64,000 nucleotides of DNA from Oceanicaulis sp. MMSF_3324 (lineage in GTDB: Bacteria > Pseudomonadota > Alphaproteobacteria > Caulobacterales > Maricaulaceae), in assembly GCF_030733545.1 (NCBI RefSeq), contig NZ_JASHIU010000014.1:17765-81764 (forward strand). The letters are read 5' to 3'. The notes beneath the pieces are model-generated. The model did not search any database and was not told the DNA's origin. It saw only the letters and a program-made list of their open reading frames with translations. Within the stretch, counting starts at the first letter, position 1; every line of letters starts with the position of its first letter. Positions 18,960 through 25,615 of this stretch are shown here, one piece after another. The position numbers and the translations under genes are program-made.

Positions 18960-19160
18960 TCAGAGCTCATCCTCGTCATTGAAAATCTGTTCGATCGGCT
19001 GACCGAAGACCCGCGCAATCTTGAAGGCGAGCGGCAGGGACGGATCGTACTTGCCGTTCTCGATGGAGATGATGGTCTGGCGCGACACATCGAGCCTGTC
19101 CGCCAGCGCCGCCTGGCTCCAGCCCTGCTCGGCCCGAAGCGCCTTGATGGTGTTCTTCAT
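18960..19160 (-). CDS. XRE-family transcriptional regulator (66 aa)
   Basis: A minimal helix-turn-helix repressor consisting only of the Cro/C1 domain: WSQAALADRLDVSRQTIISIENGKYDPSLPLAFKIA covers helices 2-4. It is expected to bind as a dimer to a short dyad. Its start overlaps the stop of the 4-TM membrane protein gene by ATGA, so the two are translationally coupled. It is the last gene of a four-gene unit whose promoter carries two copies of a dyad operator (20019-20058). Autoregulation is the simplest reading. Small XRE regulators of this type often pair with a membrane protein, but the signal sensed is unknown. Confidence 0.9.
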   Translation of the reverse strand: MKNTIKALRAEQGWSQAALADRLDVSRQTIISIENGKYDPSLPLAFKIARVFGQPIEQIFNDEDEL

Positions 19161-19570
19161 GAGTAGCGCCGGGCAATGACAAACAGGGCGAAGTAATAGC
19201 CCATACCCATCACAGGCAAAGCGAGAGCGCCGGCCAGCGCAGGCAATTGCCCCTCTCCGGCAAGCGCGAGGACAGACAACACAGTGCAGGACGTTGCGGC
19301 GACACCGCCCGCAATCGCCAGAGCCGTCATGTGGATGCGGAACTGCAACTCGTCCAGCGCGCGCATCAACACACTGAATTCCCAGACCAGAAACATGATC
19401 AGAAGCGCCTCCACTCCGAAGAAAAGCGCCTCCGGCCTGACACTCACCGCCAGACCGCTACTCAGCACAATCGCCAGTGCGGCCAGTGATGAGCGTCGCA
19501 CATAACGCTTGCGCGCCTTGGGCGGCGCAGACGCCGTTTCAGGCATGATGATGTCCAGAATGCGATCCAC
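19157..19570 (-). CDS. Four-helix membrane protein coupled to XRE regulator
   Basis: A 137-aa inner-membrane protein with about four hydrophobic helices (around residues 28-45, 50-70, 80-100 and 108-130) and a basic N-terminal tail RKRYVRR that should stay cytoplasmic. I know no family for it. The GTG at 19570 lies five bases after AGGAGG; a GTG two codons earlier overlaps that site, and an ATG at residue 9 of this model is a weaker alternative. It overlaps the regulator gene by 4 bases, so it may act as its membrane partner, or simply be its target. Confidence 0.8.
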   Translation of the reverse strand: MDRILDIIMPETASAPPKARKRYVRRSSLAALAIVLSSGLAVSVRPEALFFGVEALLIMFLVWEFSVLMRALDELQFRIHMTALAIAGGVAATSCTVLSVLALAGEGQLPALAGALALPVMGMGYYFALFVIARRYS

Positions 19571-19600
19571 GCCCACCTCCTGACTGAGACCTGCCCTGTC

Positions 19601-19843
19601 TTAAGCCGATCCGGTCAGTCTCTTCCAGATGCGCGCGCGGTTGGCGAAGGCGGTCCAGCCCAGCAGTGCGCCGCCAACCCAGAACAGCGCCTCGGTGGAC
19701 ACAGCGGCCGCAATGACGGCGATGACCAGCACTGCGCTGGGGCCATCCAGCAGCACCACAAGCCCCAGCGACACCCAGGACAGGACGCAAACGCCCATCA
19801 GTGCAACAGCCGCAATGCGGCGGAAATTCTGTGCAAACGTCAT
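19601..19843 (-). CDS. Two-helix small membrane protein
   Basis: An 80-aa protein with two long hydrophobic helices (about residues 9-34 and 38-63) and a basic tail NRARIWKRLTGSA. Start ATG 19843 has AGGAG seven bases before it. The open frame upstream is the out-of-frame continuation through the 45-aa gene and is not real. It lies 22 bases after that gene and 30 bases before the 4-TM gene. No family recognised. Confidence 0.75.
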   Translation of the reverse strand: MTFAQNFRRIAAVALMGVCVLSWVSLGLVVLLDGPSAVLVIAVIAAAVSTEALFWVGGALLGWTAFANRARIWKRLTGSA

Positions 19844-19865
19844 GGTCTTTCTCCTGTCGGAAAGA

Positions 19866-20003
19866 TCAGGCCTCAGCCTGAGTGTCTGTGATGGCCGAGG
19901 TCGGCGCATTCTGTCCGGCGGCCGTATGGCCCAACGGGGCCAGAGCAAAAGCGAGCGCATACATCGCCAGCCAGCACATCGCCTTCATTCCCTCTGCAGA
20001 CAT
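19866..20003 (-). CDS. 45-aa peptide with signal-peptide-like N-terminus
   Basis: A gene below the usual size cut-off. ATG 20003 is preceded by GGAGGGCGAG, a strong ribosome-binding site, and the frame runs 45 codons to TGA. The product starts MSAEGMKAMCWLAMYALAFA, a short basic and hydrophobic segment, and ends in a polar tail rich in Thr, Ala and Glu. It could be secreted after cleavage near HTAAG, or sit in the membrane. It is the first gene after the twin-operator promoter, so its expression should be the most directly controlled in the unit. Function unknown. Confidence 0.6.
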   Translation of the reverse strand: MSAEGMKAMCWLAMYALAFALAPLGHTAAGQNAPTSAITDTQAEA

Positions 20004-20018
20004 CTCGCCCTCCGTTGT

Positions 20019-20058
20019 TGTAAAGCGTGCTTCACATATGATGTAAAGCTCACTTCAC
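20019..20058 (-). promoter_or_regulatory. Tandem 17-bp dyad operators over the promoter of the XRE micro-operon
   Basis: On the minus strand GTGAAGTGAGCTTTACA (20058-20042) and GTGAAGCACGCTTTACA (20035-20019) repeat with a 23-base period; they differ at only three positions. Each contains an imperfect dyad GTGAAG-N4-CTTTAC. A good -35 box TTGACG (20063-20058) touches the first copy and the -10 position falls between the copies, so occupancy would block transcription. They end 16 bases before the first start codon. Confidence 0.7.
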
Positions 20059-20085
20059 GTCAAGCACCCTTGACCAAAAGACCTG

Positions 20086-20119
20086 AAAAAAATGGCCGCC
20101 CCGGGATCGGAGCGGCCAT
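20086..20119 (-). terminator. Terminator of the peroxiredoxin gene
   Basis: On the minus strand ATGGCCGC pairs with GCGGCCAT across a 12-base loop and is followed by seven T residues. It separates the peroxiredoxin gene from the downstream micro-operon promoter. Confidence 0.8.
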
Positions 20120-20145
20120 CATTTCACGCTAAAGCGTTGTCAGAC

Positions 20146-20781
20146 TTACTTGTTCGGCTGCGGCGTGGTGCGCAGATAAGGCTTGATCTTCTTGTAGCCT
20201 TTGGGGAACAGCTTGTCGGCGTCTTCATCGGAGAGGGTCGGCACCACGATCACGTCCTGGCCATCTTCCCAGTTCACCGGCGTGGCGACCTTGTGGCCGT
20301 CGGTCAGTTGCAGGGAGTCGATCAGGCGCAGGATCTCGTTGAAGTTCCGGCCCGCGCTCGGCGGATAGGTAAAGGTGGCGCGGATCTTCTTGTTCGGATC
20401 GATAATGTAGACCGCACGCACGGTCACTTTCGGATCCGCATTCGGGTGGATCATCGTGTACAGCTCGGACACCGAACGGTCGGTGTCGGCGATGATCGGG
20501 AAGTTCATCGTGCAGCCCTGGGTCTCCTCGATGTCCTTCACCCAGCCATGGTGATCGGCGATCGGGTCCACGGACAGCGCAATGGCCTTGGCGCCGCGCT
20601 TGGCGAATTCATCCTTGAGCTTGGCGGTGTAGCCCAGCTCGGTGGTGCAGACCGGGGTGTAGTCGGCCGGGTGGGAGAAGAAGACCACCCAGTCATCGCC
20701 GATCCAGTCGTGGAACTTGATCTTGCCTTCGGTGGTTTCCGCTTCGAAGTTCGGGGCGATATCGCCAAGCAGCAGACCCAT
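20146..20781 (-). CDS. Peroxiredoxin, 1-Cys (Prx6-like)
   Basis: Thiol peroxidase that reduces peroxides in the cytosol. The 211-aa protein has FFSHPADYTPVCTTELG with the peroxidatic Cys in PVCTTE (about residue 45). The long C-terminal dimerisation arm (VATPVNWEDGQDVIVVPTL) is typical of the Prx6 subgroup. A second Cys in ETQGCTMNFP is not at the usual resolving position. Start ATG 20781 follows GGAG; the preceding seven in-frame codons lack a site. It is divergent from sixA. Confidence 0.94.
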   Translation of the reverse strand: MGLLLGDIAPNFEAETTEGKIKFHDWIGDDWVVFFSHPADYTPVCTTELGYTAKLKDEFAKRGAKAIALSVDPIADHHGWVKDIEETQGCTMNFPIIADTDRSVSELYTMIHPNADPKVTVRAVYIIDPNKKIRATFTYPPSAGRNFNEILRLIDSLQLTDGHKVATPVNWEDGQDVIVVPTLSDEDADKLFPKGYKKIKPYLRTTPQPNK

Positions 20782-20898
20782 AATTATTCTCCATCTCAGC
20801 ATTTGCGAGGGGCGTCAAACACGGCTTTACTTGGCGTGAGGGGGCGTCCAACGCAACCCATACCGACCTGTAAATGCCGTGCCCGAGGATTTCATCCC

Positions 20899-21396
20899 AT
20901 GCCGCTTCTGATCGCCATGCGCCACGCCAAAGCCGTCGACCGGATGCAGGCGGAGGATGATTTCGAACGCGGACTGACCGAACGGGGCGTGGCGGATGCG
21001 GACCGCGCGGCTTCAGCAATCGAGCAAGCCGGGCTGAGCGTCACGCATGCCCTGGTCAGCCCGGCGCGGCGCACGCGTGAGACCTGGAAACGCATTACCG
21101 CAAGCGTGGGCGAACCGCCGGTCACCGACCCGATGGCGCTCTATCACGCGTCGCCCGACATGCTCGAACGCGCCATTGGCGAACAGCTCGAGGAGGGCGC
21201 CGAAGCGATCATGCTGGTCGGTCACAATCCGGGCATTGGCGCGCTGGCGCATCTTCTGGCCGGTCAAGCGGACGCCGCGTCCGACCTGCCCTATGGCTGG
21301 CCGACCAGTGCGCTCGCCGCCTTTGAAGTCAGCGTGCAGAACAAAAAACCCGTCGCATCGCGACGGGTTTTGTATTTCAATCCGAAAGCCGATTGA
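20899..21396 (+). CDS. sixA: SixA-type phosphohistidine phosphatase
   Basis: Histidine phosphatase superfamily enzyme of 165 aa. It has an N-terminal MRHAKA (catalytic RHG-like motif with Ala/Lys, as in SixA), SPARRTRETW, and the C-terminal catalytic His in VGHNPGIG. SixA removes phosphate from His residues of phosphorelay proteins in E. coli; in this organism PTS-Ntr (ptsP at 51003) is one possible target, which is conjecture. A strong terminator-like stem lies inside the last codons (21345-21371), before the stop codon. Confidence 0.9.
   Translation: MPLLIAMRHAKAVDRMQAEDDFERGLTERGVADADRAASAIEQAGLSVTHALVSPARRTRETWKRITASVGEPPVTDPMALYHASPDMLERAIGEQLEEGAEAIMLVGHNPGIGALAHLLAGQADAASDLPYGWPTSALAAFEVSVQNKKPVASRRVLYFNPKAD
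21345..21377 (+). terminator. Terminator-like hairpin inside the 3' end of sixA
   Basis: AAAACCCGTCGC and GCGACGGGTTTT form a perfect 12-bp stem with an ATC loop, followed by TTTTGTATTT. The stop codon of sixA is at 21394-21396, beyond the expected release point. Termination here would give an mRNA without a stop codon. Confidence 0.7.
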
Positions 21397-21404
21397 TTCT
21401 CCTG

Positions 21405-21420
21405 TTAAGAGAATATTAAC
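21405..21420 (+). promoter_or_regulatory. Perfect CtrA box upstream of the glycosyltransferase gene
   Basis: TTAAGAGAATATTAAC fits TTAA-N7-TTAAC with no mismatch, in non-coding DNA 37 bases before the ATG at 21457. It is the best CtrA match I found in the window. Combined with gcrA in the same window it suggests that this glycosyltransferase is cell-cycle controlled. Confidence 0.65.
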
Positions 21421-21456
21421 TATGCCGCAGCTCGGGCGTTCAGGGGGCTGCAGCAC

Positions 21457-23028
21457 ATGGTTATGGCCTACAGGGCCCTTCGCTACGGGCGCTTTCCCCA
21501 TCTGCGGGTAGCACAACCTCTCGACATCCATGACGCCGCCTTTGGCTTGCGGACACGCCATCCGCAATCAAGCGCAGGTGGTGCGCTCTGGCCGCCCCCC
21601 GTCCTGATGCTGGGTCCGCTCGGCTTTGCCGGGGTCCTGATCATCATCTTGCAGGGCCATGTCCTGGTGCTGCTGTTGGCCGTCGCTGCGTTGGCGGTTT
21701 TGGGACAGAGCCTGTTGCGATTGGCTGCAGCTCTGTTGTCGCCCCAAGCTGCTTCCACCCAAAGCCTGGCTGAGAACGCACTGCCGGTCATCAGCGTCAT
21801 TGTCGCCCTTTACGACGAGGCGGCGGTTCTGCCCGGACTCGTCACCGCGCTGAGCCGGCTCAACTATCCCAGGAACAAGCTCGAGATCATCCTGGCGCTG
21901 GAAGCGCATGATCAATCCACACGACTAGCGGCGCGCGCCCTGTCCTCACGACAGGCGCTGCGCGTTGTGGTCCTGCCGCCCCTGGGGCCGATGACCAAGC
22001 CGCGCGCGTTGAACGCAGGGCTCCAGGCCGCACGGGGGGATCTCATCGCGATCTATGATGCCGAGGATGCGCCCCACCCTGACCAGTTGCGCGCCGCAGC
22101 GGAGACTTTCGCATCAGATGCCATGCTGGGCGTCGTGCAGGCTCCGCTGGGATGGTACAACAGGTCGGACAACTGGCTGACGGCGCAGTTTGCACTGGAA
22201 TACGCCACCCAGTTCCATGCGCTTCTGCCTTGCCTGGCGCGGCTGGGATGGGCCCTGCCGCTTGGCGGCACCAGCAATGTGTTCCGCCGCAGCGCCCTGG
22301 TCGAGAGCGGCGGCTGGGACCCGTTCAATGTCACCGAAGACGCGGATCTGGGCTTTCGACTCGGTCGGATGGGATGGCGCGCCGGACTGATCGAACCGGG
22401 CACGCTGGAAGAAGCCCCCATCTCGCTGAAAGCCTGGACACATCAGCGCAGTCGCTGGCTCAAAGGCCATTTCGTCACCTGGCTGGTGCATATGCGTGAC
22501 CCCAGGGGCCTCCTCCAGACGCTGGGCTGGGGCGGCATGCTGAGCCTGAGTTTCACGGTCCTCGCCAACATGGTCAGCGCCCTGGTTCACGCCCCGTCTC
22601 TGGCCCTGATGGCGCTGGGCGCCTGTCTGCTGGGCGTCCTGCCCGGCTGGGACGTGTTGTGGACCGCCGGCGCCGTGATGATGGGCTTTGCCTATGTCTC
22701 CGCCATGACCTGCGCCGTCGTCGCGGCCCGGCGCGCCGGCTTCCGCGCCAGCCTCTGGCATGTGCTCACCATGCCCGCCTACTGGTTGCTGCAAGCGCCC
22801 GCCGCCATCAAGGCCTTGCGCGAACTGCCGCGCCAACCCTATCTGTGGGACAAGACCCAGCACGGCGTTTCCAGCGCCCGCAGAGAAACGCCCGATGACG
22901 CTTACCGTTACACTCAGCCTCATGGCCGCCGCCGCCGCCCTGTTCGCGTTCGCCGCCTGGCGCAGCGGCAGGCCCTCAAATCCGCTCAAGCCGCGGCTTA
23001 TTCCGTGGACCCTGCTGGCCATCGCTAG
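21457..23028 (+). CDS. Membrane glycosyltransferase, family GT2 (cellulose-synthase-like fold)
   Basis: Processive-type GT2 of up to 523 aa. The N-terminal part holds two membrane helices (about residues 48-95). The GT-A domain follows with VIVALYDEAAVLPGL, a DAED metal-binding DxD (about residue 200), TEDADLGFRL and the acceptor motif QRSRWLKG (Q-x-x-R-W type). Three to four C-terminal helices come after. It probably exports or assembles an extracellular polysaccharide. A perfect CtrA box precedes it and AGGGGG is nine bases before ATG. The last 45 codons overlap another gene in a different frame and look non-native (Arg-rich), so the natural C-terminus may be near residue 475. Confidence 0.88.
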   Translation: MVMAYRALRYGRFPHLRVAQPLDIHDAAFGLRTRHPQSSAGGALWPPPVLMLGPLGFAGVLIIILQGHVLVLLLAVAALAVLGQSLLRLAAALLSPQAASTQSLAENALPVISVIVALYDEAAVLPGLVTALSRLNYPRNKLEIILALEAHDQSTRLAARALSSRQALRVVVLPPLGPMTKPRALNAGLQAARGDLIAIYDAEDAPHPDQLRAAAETFASDAMLGVVQAPLGWYNRSDNWLTAQFALEYATQFHALLPCLARLGWALPLGGTSNVFRRSALVESGGWDPFNVTEDADLGFRLGRMGWRAGLIEPGTLEEAPISLKAWTHQRSRWLKGHFVTWLVHMRDPRGLLQTLGWGGMLSLSFTVLANMVSALVHAPSLALMALGACLLGVLPGWDVLWTAGAVMMGFAYVSAMTCAVVAARRAGFRASLWHVLTMPAYWLLQAPAAIKALRELPRQPYLWDKTQHGVSSARRETPDDAYRYTQPHGRRRRPVRVRRLAQRQALKSAQAAAYSVDPAGHR

Positions 23029-23107
23029 CGGTGTGTTCTTCATGATGCTGCTGACCCATATGTTCGGCCTGTTCGGCATCGAAACCGGTCAACGGCTCAT
23101 GCGCTAG
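22895..23107 (+). CDS. Two-helix membrane protein overlapping the GT2 gene
   Basis: A 70-aa protein with two hydrophobic helices (about residues 3-22 and 38-60) joined by RSGRPSNPLKPRLIPW. The segment LIPWTLLAIASGVFFMMLL looks like a genuine conserved membrane protein. It starts at ATG 22895, with the tetranucleotide ATGA there, and overlaps the GT2 reading frame by 134 bases. One of the two frames is therefore under unusual constraint, or GT2 carries a 3' frameshift. It also overlaps the convergent YqaA-like gene by 11 bases. Confidence 0.65.
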   Translation: MTLTVTLSLMAAAAALFAFAAWRSGRPSNPLKPRLIPWTLLAIASGVFFMMLLTHMFGLFGIETGQRLMR

Positions 23108-23756
23108 GCGCGCCCGCCACCAGATAGATCGCAGCCCCCATCATCACTGCGAACAGCACCAGCACGCCCAGCATGATCATCTGTCGCAGCCAGAGCGGCA
23201 GGCGCGCCCAGACCCAGAGCACACGGCGTCCGAAGATGAAGATCAGCACGCCCATGGCGCCATAGCGCATCAAGCGACCAATCAGGGCAGCCACGACAAA
23301 CAGGGGCGCAGGGATCTGCGCCGCCCCCGCCGCAAACGCGCTGAGCTGGACCGGCACGGGCGTCAGCATGGACAGGCCCACCGCGAACGCGCCATAGGCA
23401 TCGATCCGCTCGCGCGCGCCTTCCAAAGACAACGCCAGATCAGGGCGCGCGCTGATGAAGTCCGCCGCAAGATCGAGCGCCAGTCGCCCGGCCCAGTAAC
23501 TCAAGACACAGCCCAGCACCGACCCGAGCGTGACCACCAGTGTCGCCTCGACCACCTGACGGCGACCGCGCAACATGTAGGCCAGCAGCGGAAACTCGAT
23601 CGGCCAGGGCAGAAGCGTGCTTTCCAGCACAGAGCCTGCAAACAGCGCCGGCAGGGCCCAGACGCCCCGCGCCGCCCGGTCCAGCCGTGCGCGCCAGATC
23701 CGGATCCGGCGACGCCAGCTCATACGGCGTTTGAAGGGCGCTCGAGTCTCGCTCAT
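23097..23756 (-). CDS. YqaA/DedA-like inner-membrane protein (VTT domain)
   Basis: A 219-aa membrane protein with a basic cytoplasmic N-terminus (RRMSWRRRIRIWRARL) followed by about five hydrophobic segments. The WPIEFPLLAYMLRGRRQ, GSVLGCVLSYWAGR and LTPVPVQLSAFAAGAA segments match the re-entrant-loop pattern of the SNARE-associated/VTT superfamily, YqaA branch. Members are linked to lipid scrambling or proton-dependent transport; the role of this branch is unclear. ATG 23756 is the first good start. Confidence 0.82.
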   Translation of the reverse strand: MSETRAPFKRRMSWRRRIRIWRARLDRAARGVWALPALFAGSVLESTLLPWPIEFPLLAYMLRGRRQVVEATLVVTLGSVLGCVLSYWAGRLALDLAADFISARPDLALSLEGARERIDAYGAFAVGLSMLTPVPVQLSAFAAGAAQIPAPLFVVAALIGRLMRYGAMGVLIFIFGRRVLWVWARLPLWLRQMIMLGVLVLFAVMMGAAIYLVAGAPSA

Positions 23757-23846
23757 GAGACTGACTTACACTGCAAGCGTTAACCAAGCACCCGGTCGCG
23801 TCGCCGCAGGGGGAGGGGCAGCAGGACAACAATGTCAGGAAAAGCG

Positions 23847-23920
23847 TGGAGCGGGTGAAGGGAATCGAACCCTCGTCTGGAGCTTGGGAAGCTCTCGCTC
23901 TACCATTGAGCTACACCCGC
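23847..23920 (-). tRNA. tRNA-Gly (anticodon CCC)
   Basis: The minus strand folds as a tRNA: acceptor GCGGGTG/CACCCGC, D stem GCTC/GAGC, anticodon loop TTCCCAA reading CCC, and T arm GAGGG-TTCGATT-CCCTT. The CCA end is encoded (discriminator T). The outermost anticodon-stem pair (A27-C43) is mismatched. It decodes GGG. Confidence 0.95.
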
Positions 23921-23998
23921 AAGGCGCTGAAATGTTCTTACCAGATTGCCGGTCCGCGACAAGCGTTCTGGCGCAGGAGCGATCAGCACGGCGCCTGA

Positions 23999-25018
23999 TC
24001 AGCTCTTGAAATGCTTGGCGAGCTTGAGGCCCTGGGCCTGATAGTTCGAGCCCGCTGCGCCATAGGGCGTTTTCACATCTGACGACATGGGTTCATAGAC
24101 GAGGCGAGCGACCGCCTGACCATGATCGAGGATGAAGGGCACGTCGCGACCCCGCACTTCCAGCACGGCGCGCGAGCCCGTCCCGCCCGCCGCATCGACG
24201 CCAAAGCCCGGATCAAAGAAGCCGGCGTAATGGGCGCGGAATTCGCCGATTTCGGGCGCAATGGGCGCCATTTCGGCGGCCTGATCCACCGGCACACTGA
24301 CGGCCTCACGCGAACACAGGATGTAGAATTCACCCGGATCGAGCACGATACGGCCATTGGGCGCGTAGATCGGCTCCCAGAAGCGGTCCGGATCGTGCGC
24401 GCCCACTTTCACAAGATCCACCAGCGGGCTGTGACGCTTGGCGCGATAGCCCACGGGCTGGCCGTCCCCGGCCTTGAGATCGACGGACAGCGTGACCGCA
24501 TCAAGCGCATTCATCTCGCCTGCGCGCAGACGCACCTGCACCAGGCGGTCGCCGGGCCGAGCCAGCACCGAAAAGGTACGCGGGGATATCTCCACATAGA
24601 GCGGGCCATCATAGCCTGCGCACACCTGATCAAAGGCGCTGGACCGATCTCCGATCACGCGGGTGAAGACATCCAGACGCCCTGTGGAGCTCTTGGGATT
24701 GGCGAAGGCGGCCACCGCGTCGGGCAGGGTCAGGCCTTCCTGAAGCTCGGCGAGATAGACGCAGCCGGTTTCCAGCACCGCCCCGCCCTCAAGGTCGAGC
24801 TCGTGCATCACCACATCGTCATCGAGGCATGCGGTCACAGTCCGCTCCGGCCCGGGCAGGAAGCTCGCGCGCAAGCGCCAGGCGCGACGCGCCAGACGCA
24901 GATCCAGGCTCGCCGGCTGGATCTGGCCCGGTTCGAGATCGGTCATGGCGCGGATCCAGCCTTTGGGCAGGGCGTCATGAAGGGCGCGGTCGGGCAGAAT
25001 GCCGGGAGCGAGGGTCAT
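23999..25018 (-). CDS. 2'-deoxycytidine 5'-triphosphate deaminase (long form)
   Basis: Converts dCTP to dUTP for thymidylate synthesis. The 339-aa protein is the double-length type: an N-terminal DCD-like domain with IQPASLDLRLARRAWR and ANPKSSTGRLDVFTRVIGD, and a C-terminal copy with GEFYILCSREAVSVP and GFFDPGFG. That layout matches the long DCD family of alphaproteobacteria, about twice the length of E. coli Dcd. ATG 25018 is the first start; the ribosome-binding site is weak. It is divergent from apaG. Confidence 0.9.
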   Translation of the reverse strand: MTLAPGILPDRALHDALPKGWIRAMTDLEPGQIQPASLDLRLARRAWRLRASFLPGPERTVTACLDDDVVMHELDLEGGAVLETGCVYLAELQEGLTLPDAVAAFANPKSSTGRLDVFTRVIGDRSSAFDQVCAGYDGPLYVEISPRTFSVLARPGDRLVQVRLRAGEMNALDAVTLSVDLKAGDGQPVGYRAKRHSPLVDLVKVGAHDPDRFWEPIYAPNGRIVLDPGEFYILCSREAVSVPVDQAAEMAPIAPEIGEFRAHYAGFFDPGFGVDAAGGTGSRAVLEVRGRDVPFILDHGQAVARLVYEPMSSDVKTPYGAAGSNYQAQGLKLAKHFKS

Positions 25019-25203
25019 CAGGTCAACAATTCGGGCTGGCGAACAGAATCAATTCAGCGCTCAGAGTGTCCGCGCTAGAACCGGGGCTTGTCCAGCAAGC
25101 AGGTCTGTCGCACAAGCCCCTGTTGCGTCCGCGCACTATTTTGCTTGAGCCCGGACGTCTATCTGGGTCTGATGCTTGCGAGCTCACCAAGGGAAGGCCA
25201 CCC

Positions 25204-25596
25204 ATGTATGAAGAAGTCACCCGGGACATTCTGATCCGCGTGCGCCCTGCCTTTCGCGAGGATGATTCCGAGCCCGATGACAGCCGCTATGTCTGGTCCT
25301 ACACCATCGAGATCGAGAACCAGGGCGCTGAGACCGTCCAGCTGATGAGCCGGGAATGGCGCATCACCGACGCGTTCAACCAGACTGAAATCGTGCGCGG
25401 GCCGGGCGTTGTGGGCGAGCAGCCCCATATCGAACCGGGTGAAGTGTTCGCCTATACCTCCGGCGCGCCCTTGCGGACGCCATCGGGCTTCATGCGCGGC
25501 AGCTACGCCATGCGCACAGAAAGCGGGGAGAAGTTCGAGGCGGTGATCCCCGGATTCGCGCTCGATTCCCCCTATAACACCGTCACCCTGCACTAG
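25204..25596 (+). CDS. apaG: ApaG protein
   Basis: A 130-aa immunoglobulin-like fold protein. It begins MYEEVTRDILIRVRPAF and contains the conserved YTIEIENQGAETVQLMSREWRITDAF and GEVFAYTSGAPLRTPSGFMRGSY segments. The name 'Co2+/Mg2+ efflux' is historical; the biochemical role is unclear. Start ATG 25204 follows AAGGGAAGG. In many Rhizobiales apaG lies next to argD-argF-hslO; here hslO and argD are 2-4 kb away with trkH and a GrpB-fold gene between. Confidence 0.95.
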   Translation: MYEEVTRDILIRVRPAFREDDSEPDDSRYVWSYTIEIENQGAETVQLMSREWRITDAFNQTEIVRGPGVVGEQPHIEPGEVFAYTSGAPLRTPSGFMRGSYAMRTESGEKFEAVIPGFALDSPYNTVTLH

Positions 25597-25615
25597 AGCG
25601 GCTGCGAGTAATCCT

